In this document: piece after piece, positions 4,907 to 8,569 of the stretch | Numbering within the stretch: the stretch's first letter is position 1 | Layout of the letters: each line of letters begins with the position of its first letter | NCBI GenBank assembly: GCA_947600345.1 | Contig: CANQGC010000116.1 | Coordinates: forward strand, 1 to 8,569 | DNA length: 8,569 bases | Direction: 5' to 3' | Origin: an uncultured Clostridia bacterium | GTDB taxonomy: Bacteria; Bacillota; Clostridia; Christensenellales; Aristaeellaceae | Position numbers and translations under genes: made by a program | Notes under the pieces: model-generated | Databases searched by the model: none | What the model was told of the DNA's origin: nothing | The model's input: only the letters and a program-made list of their open reading frames with translations

Positions 4907-5359
4907 ATGCACAGCGAGGCGACGCGCTCCCTGTTCTCCATGGTGGAGCGATTGACGGCGCTCGGCCGCGAGCAGGTGTTCGGCGACCCGAACACGCTCA
5001 GCGTCATGGCGCCTCTGAATTTGATATTCAAGGATCAGTGGTCCGACGGCGAGGGCCTGGTGCGCATGACGGAGGCCAGCCGACGGATGATGATCTCCAA
5101 GCCGGCGGCCACGCAGGTGATCAACCGGCTGGTGGAGCTGGGCCTGGTGGAGCGCGCCAGCGACGAAAACGACCGCCGCGTGGTCTATATCCGGCCCACG
5201 GAAGCCGGGCGCGCCTTCTACGAGCGGGAAATTGACAAGAGCCTCAGCATGGTGGACCGCGTGATCGCGCGCATGGGCGAGGGCGAGGCCCATCAGCTCG
5301 TGCTGCTGCTCGGGCGCTTCTTCGACGCCTTTGACGCGGAGACGGAGGGAGACAAATGA
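4907..5359 (+). CDS. MarR-family transcriptional regulator
   Basis: A 150-residue winged helix-turn-helix protein of usual MarR length. The DNA-binding core is clear: MTEASRRMMISKPAATQVIN (54-73), with SKPAATQVINRLVELGLV (64-81) as the recognition helix region, then the wing with the family DxxDRR signature (86-91: DENDRR) and YIRPTEAG (94-101). Helical segments at both ends would form the dimer interface. The start is ATG at 4907 with GGAGGT at 4895-4900; a GTG two codons earlier is too close to that site. Its stop overlaps the start of the pump gene by four bases (ATGA), so the two are translationally coupled. Most MarR proteins of this arrangement repress their own operon and release on ligand binding; the ligand is unknown. 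Confidence 0.92.
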   Translation: MHSEATRSLFSMVERLTALGREQVFGDPNTLSVMAPLNLIFKDQWSDGEGLVRMTEASRRMMISKPAATQVINRLVELGLVERASDENDRRVVYIRPTEAGRAFYEREIDKSLSMVDRVIARMGEGEAHQLVLLLGRFFDAFDAETEGDK

Positions 5360-8300
5360 TCGCAAAGTTCAGCGTCAAAAAGCCCTATACCGTCATCGTG
5401 GCCATCATTCTGGTCATCGCGCTGGGCATAATCGCCTTTATGAATATGACCACGGACCTGTTGCCCAGCATGGATCTACCCTACGTGATCGTCTACACCA
5501 CCTACACCGGTGCGACGCCGGAGTCGGTGGAGAGCGACGTGACGCGCCCGCTGGAGGCGGCGTTCAGCACGCTCACCGACGTCAAGAACGTATCCTCCAC
5601 CTCCAGCGAGAACCTGTCGCTGGTGGTGATGGAGTTTGAGGCCGGCGCGGACATGAACACCGCGATGATCGAAATCAACTCCGACGTGGAGCAAATTCGC
5701 GGCGGCTGGGATGACAACATCGGCACGCCGGTCATCATGAAGCTCAACCCGGACATGCTGCCGGTGATGATCTCGTCGGTCTCGCTGGAGGACGCCGACC
5801 TGCTGGAGCTCTCCGACTACGTGGAGGACGAGCTGGTCTCCCGCTACGAGGCGGTGGACGGCGTGGCCCGCGTCACGGCTTCGGGCGTCATGACCCAGCA
5901 GGTGGACATCACCATCGAACAGAACCGCATCGACGCCATCAACAACACAATCCTGCGGGAGATCGACGACGAACTCGCCGACGCGGAGCTCGAGCTGCGC
6001 GACGCGCAGGATCAGCTCTCCTCTGGCAAGAGCCAGCTGGCCAAGGAGAAGAAGAAGGCCTTCGGCAAGATCAACGAGGGCCTCTCCGCCATCGACGAGG
6101 GCAAGCAGCAGCTCCCCACGGCCATCCAGGGCATCCAGGATCAGCGGGCCGAGCTCGCCAAGCAGCGCGAAGCGGCGGCGGGCATGCTGCAGCGCCTGCA
6201 GGCGCTGCAGGGCATCGACGACGCCGAGCGCGAGCGCATCCTGGGCGTGGGCGCCCAGGCGCAGCAGCTCGGCGCGCAGCTCGCCATGGCCCAGGCCGCG
6301 CTGGACGCCGCCGAGGGCCAGGCGGGCAACGCCGAGAGCCAGCTCGCCGCCGCCCAGGAGTCCCTCGCCGAGGAGCTCGCGCTGAAGCAGCGGCTGGAGA
6401 GCTACATCCAGGGCCTTTCCCAGGGCGACCGCGAGGCCCTGGAGCAGACCGTCGAGGAACTGCGCAGCGCCCTGAGCGAGGGCGAGGAGAGCTACAGCAC
6501 CCTGCGCGCCGAGTACGCCGAGGCCGACGCCGAGCGCAGCGCCGCCAGGGACGAGATGGATCGCCTGGCCGCCCAGATCGCCACCATGATGGGCGGCGGA
6601 ATGAGCAGCCTCCCCCAGGCGGCCTCCCCCGACGAGATCTCCGTCGAGCCGTCCGAGACGCCAACCGCCGAGCCGTCCGAGACGCCAACCGTCGAACCCA
6701 CCGAGACTCCCACTGCCGAGCCCACCGAGACTCCCACTGCCGAGCCCACCGAGGCTCCCACTGCCGAGCCCACCAAGGCTCCCACCGCCAAGCCCACCGT
6801 GGCACCCACTGCCGAGCCTACCCAAACGCCCACCACCGAGCCCACCGACGAGCCGACCGAGGCGCCCACCGACGAGCCCGAAGAGACACAAGAGCCCGAG
6901 GACAGCGAGGCCCCCGGCGCGGCCGAAACCGGCGCGCCGGACGCCGACGAGACCGAAGCCCCTGCGGAGACCGCGCCCATTCAGGCCAGCTCCGGCGCCG
7001 CCGGGCAGCCCGAAAGCGCCGATGCGACCCAGCGCGAGGAGGCGGAGGCATCCCAGACCGAGGAGACGAAAGCACCCCAGGCCAAGGAGACGCAGACATC
7101 CCAGACCAAGGAGACGGAGGCACCCCAGGCCAAGGAGACGAAAGCACCCCAGGCCAAGGAGACGGAGGCGCCCCAGACCAAGGGCACCGAAGCGCCCAAA
7201 CCCTCGGAGGATGAAGCCGCGGCTTCCGAGGCCGGCGAGACCGCGAAGCCTGAGGCCGTCGAAGCGAAAGCCGAGGGCATCTCCGCCACAAGCTCCGTCA
7301 AAGCGGCCGGCGCGGACGCCACCCCCAAAGCGGAGCCGACCTCCGAACCCACGGAGAAGCCTACAGAGAAACCCACGGAAAAGCCCACCGAAAAGCCTAC
7401 GGAAAAGCCCACCGAGAAGCCTTCCAATAAGGAAGAAAAGAAGGAGGAGAAGCCGGAGGCCGCCGAGGGCGAGAAGCTGGCGAGCCGCCTGCTGGGCGGC
7501 TCCGCGCTGGCGGAGGAGCAGCTCACGCTGGAGGAGCTGCAGGCCATGTATGCGCAGGCCCAGCAGCGCTACCAGACCGCCGACGCCCGAGCGAACGCGC
7601 TGCAGGCCCGGCTGAACGACCTGCGCGAAACCCAGAACGAGCGCCAGAACGCGCTGGACGACGCCGAGGAGGCGCTGCGGCTGCTGGACGAGGGCGAGAT
7701 TCCCGCCGAACAGCTGACCCAGGCCCAGGCCCAGCTCGAGAGCTGCGAGGCGCGCATCGCGGCGCTGGACCAGCGCATCGCGGATCTGCAGGCCCAGCTC
7801 GAGGCCAGCGGCAGCGGCCGGGAGGCGCTGGCCGCCCAGGTGGCGGAGCTCCAGCAGCAGCTGACGGCGCTGATGACCTCGGACGACTACATCTCCTACA
7901 GCCTGCTCACCAGCGACAAGAGCCTGGAGGAGCAGGCCGCCGAGATGCAGGCCGCCGTGGACACCATCGACGCCGCCGACGCCCAGATGGCCGAAATGCT
8001 CGACAAGCTGAACCGGGGCATCATCCCCGGCGGGCTGATCGAGGGCATCGACCAGGATACCAACCTGGACGACGCCCGGGATCAGCTGATCTCGGCCCGC
8101 AGCCAGGCGAGCACCGGCTTCGCCGAGGCCGAGGCGAAGCTCAAGGAGGGCGAGGACGAGCTCGCCGAGGCCTGGAAGGAGTTCACCGACAAGCGCGACG
8201 AGGCGCTGGAGAACGCCGGCATTGACGGCATCATCACCACCGAGAACGTATCCGCCATACTGGGCTCCCAAAACCTCGACCTGCCCGCGGGCTACGTATC

Positions 8301-8569
8301 CAACGCCGACGACCGCTACCTGGTCAGTGTCGGCACGGAGTTTGCCTCCATCGAGGAGCTCCGGAACGTGAAGCTCTTCTCGCTGGGCATGGAGACCATA
8401 GACGACGTGCGCCTCTTCGACGTGGCCAAGGTCGAGATCAGCGACAACAGCGAGGATCTGTTCACCTTCGTCAACGGCGAGAACGGCATCATGCTCTCCT
8501 TCGAGAAGCAGTCCACCGCCTCCACCGCCGAAGTGGCCGAGAACATAAGCGCCGAGAACGAAAAGCTGA
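5356..8569 (+). CDS. RND (HAE1/AcrB-type) efflux permease with ~760-residue porter-domain insert, partial
   Basis: Open from ATG 5356 to the window edge (1071 codons, no stop). Residues 1-195 are typical RND: MIAKFSVKKP, first membrane helix (13-30), DLLPSMDLPYV (34-44), GATPESVE...RPLE, then porter strands ending VDITIEQNRIDAIN (183-196). Porter sequence resumes at about 959: IITTENVSAIL, NLDLPAGYV (973-981), VGTEFASIEELRNV, VRLFDVAKVEI, as in AcrB after the first PN2 strand. Between them lie: coiled coil about 198-412, low-complexity Pro/Thr/Glu/Lys region about 425-700 with three tandem repeats, coiled coil about 720-954 with LNRGIIPGGLIEGID (885-899) as a break. AcrB has only a short link at this point. 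If the remaining RND half is normal (~740 residues), the protein would be ~1800 long. GGAGGGA at 5344-5350 serves the start. It probably exports drugs or amphiphiles under MarR control. Confidence 0.9.
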   Translation, partial: MIAKFSVKKPYTVIVAIILVIALGIIAFMNMTTDLLPSMDLPYVIVYTTYTGATPESVESDVTRPLEAAFSTLTDVKNVSSTSSENLSLVVMEFEAGADMNTAMIEINSDVEQIRGGWDDNIGTPVIMKLNPDMLPVMISSVSLEDADLLELSDYVEDELVSRYEAVDGVARVTASGVMTQQVDITIEQNRIDAINNTILREIDDELADAELELRDAQDQLSSGKSQLAKEKKKAFGKINEGLSAIDEGKQQLPTAIQGIQDQRAELAKQREAAAGMLQRLQALQGIDDAERERILGVGAQAQQLGAQLAMAQAALDAAEGQAGNAESQLAAAQESLAEELALKQRLESYIQGLSQGDREALEQTVEELRSALSEGEESYSTLRAEYAEADAERSAARDEMDRLAAQIATMMGGGMSSLPQAASPDEISVEPSETPTAEPSETPTVEPTETPTAEPTETPTAEPTEAPTAEPTKAPTAKPTVAPTAEPTQTPTTEPTDEPTEAPTDEPEETQEPEDSEAPGAAETGAPDADETEAPAETAPIQASSGAAGQPESADATQREEAEASQTEETKAPQAKETQTSQTKETEAPQAKETKAPQAKETEAPQTKGTEAPKPSEDEAAASEAGETAKPEAVEAKAEGISATSSVKAAGADATPKAEPTSEPTEKPTEKPTEKPTEKPTEKPTEKPSNKEEKKEEKPEAAEGEKLASRLLGGSALAEEQLTLEELQAMYAQAQQRYQTADARANALQARLNDLRETQNERQNALDDAEEALRLLDEGEIPAEQLTQAQAQLESCEARIAALDQRIADLQAQLEASGSGREALAAQVAELQQQLTALMTSDDYISYSLLTSDKSLEEQAAEMQAAVDTIDAADAQMAEMLDKLNRGIIPGGLIEGIDQDTNLDDARDQLISARSQASTGFAEAEAKLKEGEDELAEAWKEFTDKRDEALENAGIDGIITTENVSAILGSQNLDLPAGYVSNADDRYLVSVGTEFASIEELRNVKLFSLGMETIDDVRLFDVAKVEISDNSEDLFTFVNGENGIMLSFEKQSTASTAEVAENISAENEKL
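6646..6873 (+). repeat. Coding repeat block 1 in the pump: EP[ST]ETPTA octapeptide (24-bp unit)
   Basis: Residues 431-494 are eight octapeptides of the form E-P-[ST]-x-[TA]-P-T-[AVT], followed by a half unit EPTD and a variant EPTEAPTD (to 506). Units at 6694-6717 and 6718-6741 differ by one base, a sign of recent tandem duplication. The composition is that of flexible, wall-spanning linkers. The unit is a multiple of three, so copy change stays in frame. Confidence 0.9.
7030..7197 (+). repeat. Coding repeat block 2 in the pump: Q[AT]KETxAP octapeptide (24-bp unit)
   Basis: Seven contiguous octapeptides (residues 559-614), for example QAKETKAP and QTKETEAP, exactly 7 x 24 bp. The consensus differs from block 1 (Gln/Lys-rich and fewer prolines), so it arose separately. 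The first unit (QREEAEAS) and the last (QTKGTEAP) are the most divergent, as expected for an array that expands internally. Confidence 0.9.
7348..7419 (+). repeat. Coding repeat block 3 in the pump: PTEK tetrapeptide (12-bp unit)
   Basis: Six perfect PTEK units (residues 665-688), followed by PSNKEEKKEEKPE. The peptide is invariant while codons vary (CCC/CCT, ACG/ACA/ACC, GAG/GAA, AAG/AAA), which suggests selection holds the protein repeat or that the expansion is older than in blocks 1 and 2. It marks the end of the low-complexity region just before the second coiled coil. Confidence 0.9.

Noticed and set aside
5476..8271. A 931-codon open frame on the minus strand, Gly/Leu-rich with repeated motifs
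   Set aside because: It lies wholly opposite the RND gene. GC-rich codons and repeats such as GAG-CCC keep the antisense frame open; its repeated peptides are the complement of the pump's repeats, and it has no ribosome binding site or recognisable domain.
8566..8569. Apparent TGA at the window end as the stop of the pump gene
   Set aside because: In the pump frame the last complete codon is CTG (8566-8568), so TGA is out of frame and the gene continues past the window.

Overview
The window reads as chromosomal DNA from a GC-rich, Gram-positive-type anaerobe, most likely an uncultured gut or rumen member of the Clostridia (Firmicutes). This is inferred from strong GGAGG-type ribosome binding sites, sigma-A-like promoters with extended -10 elements, an FMN riboswitch ahead of a riboflavin ECF transporter gene, a VanZ-family gene, and an RND pump of the coiled-coil-insert type that I remember from Clostridia. 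No taxonomic marker gene is present. All convincing genes are on the + strand; the long minus-strand ORFs, including one of 931 codons opposite the pump gene, are shadows of GC-rich coding DNA.

Layout: (1) 1-178, a non-coding start with two perfect triloop palindromes; (2) 179-664, a small VanZ-family membrane protein; (3) 753-1904, a COG0523/G3E (CobW-type) GTPase with a GCICC metal motif and an 82-residue His-rich segment holding 41 His; (4) 1905-2170, an intergenic region packed with five more triloop palindromes, one of which shares an exact 30-bp sequence with the window start; (5) 2171-3115, a second G3E-type GTPase fused to a C-terminal domain resembling DUF1980/YcgQ; (6) 3226-3699, a secreted protein with two SH3b-like repeats, with its own promoter and terminator; (7) 3831-4802, a complete riboflavin-uptake unit: promoter, FMN riboswitch, attenuator, ribU, terminator; (8) 4842-8569, a MarR-type regulator translationally coupled to an RND efflux permease that runs off the right edge.

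The two GTPase genes form a probable metal-handling pair (zinc or another divalent metal), probably in one transcription unit. Their motifs are complementary: the first has the CxCC metal site but an SRTQ sequence where NKxD is expected, and the second keeps an NRCD G4 motif but lacks CxCC. The MarR-RND pair looks like an autoregulated efflux operon with a candidate inverted-repeat operator between the -10 box and the start codon.

The most remarkable object is the pump. Its N-terminal RND porter sequence is interrupted at about residue 196 by a ~760-residue insert, made of a coiled coil, a ~300-residue Pro/Thr/Glu/Lys-rich region with three different tandem peptide repeats, and a second coiled coil. 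The porter sequence resumes at about residue 959. In a cell without an outer membrane this could be a built-in wall-spanning arm; that function is inference. The second notable item is the family of intergenic triloop palindromes, one copy of which ends one base before the start codon of the second GTPase and leaves it without a visible Shine-Dalgarno sequence.
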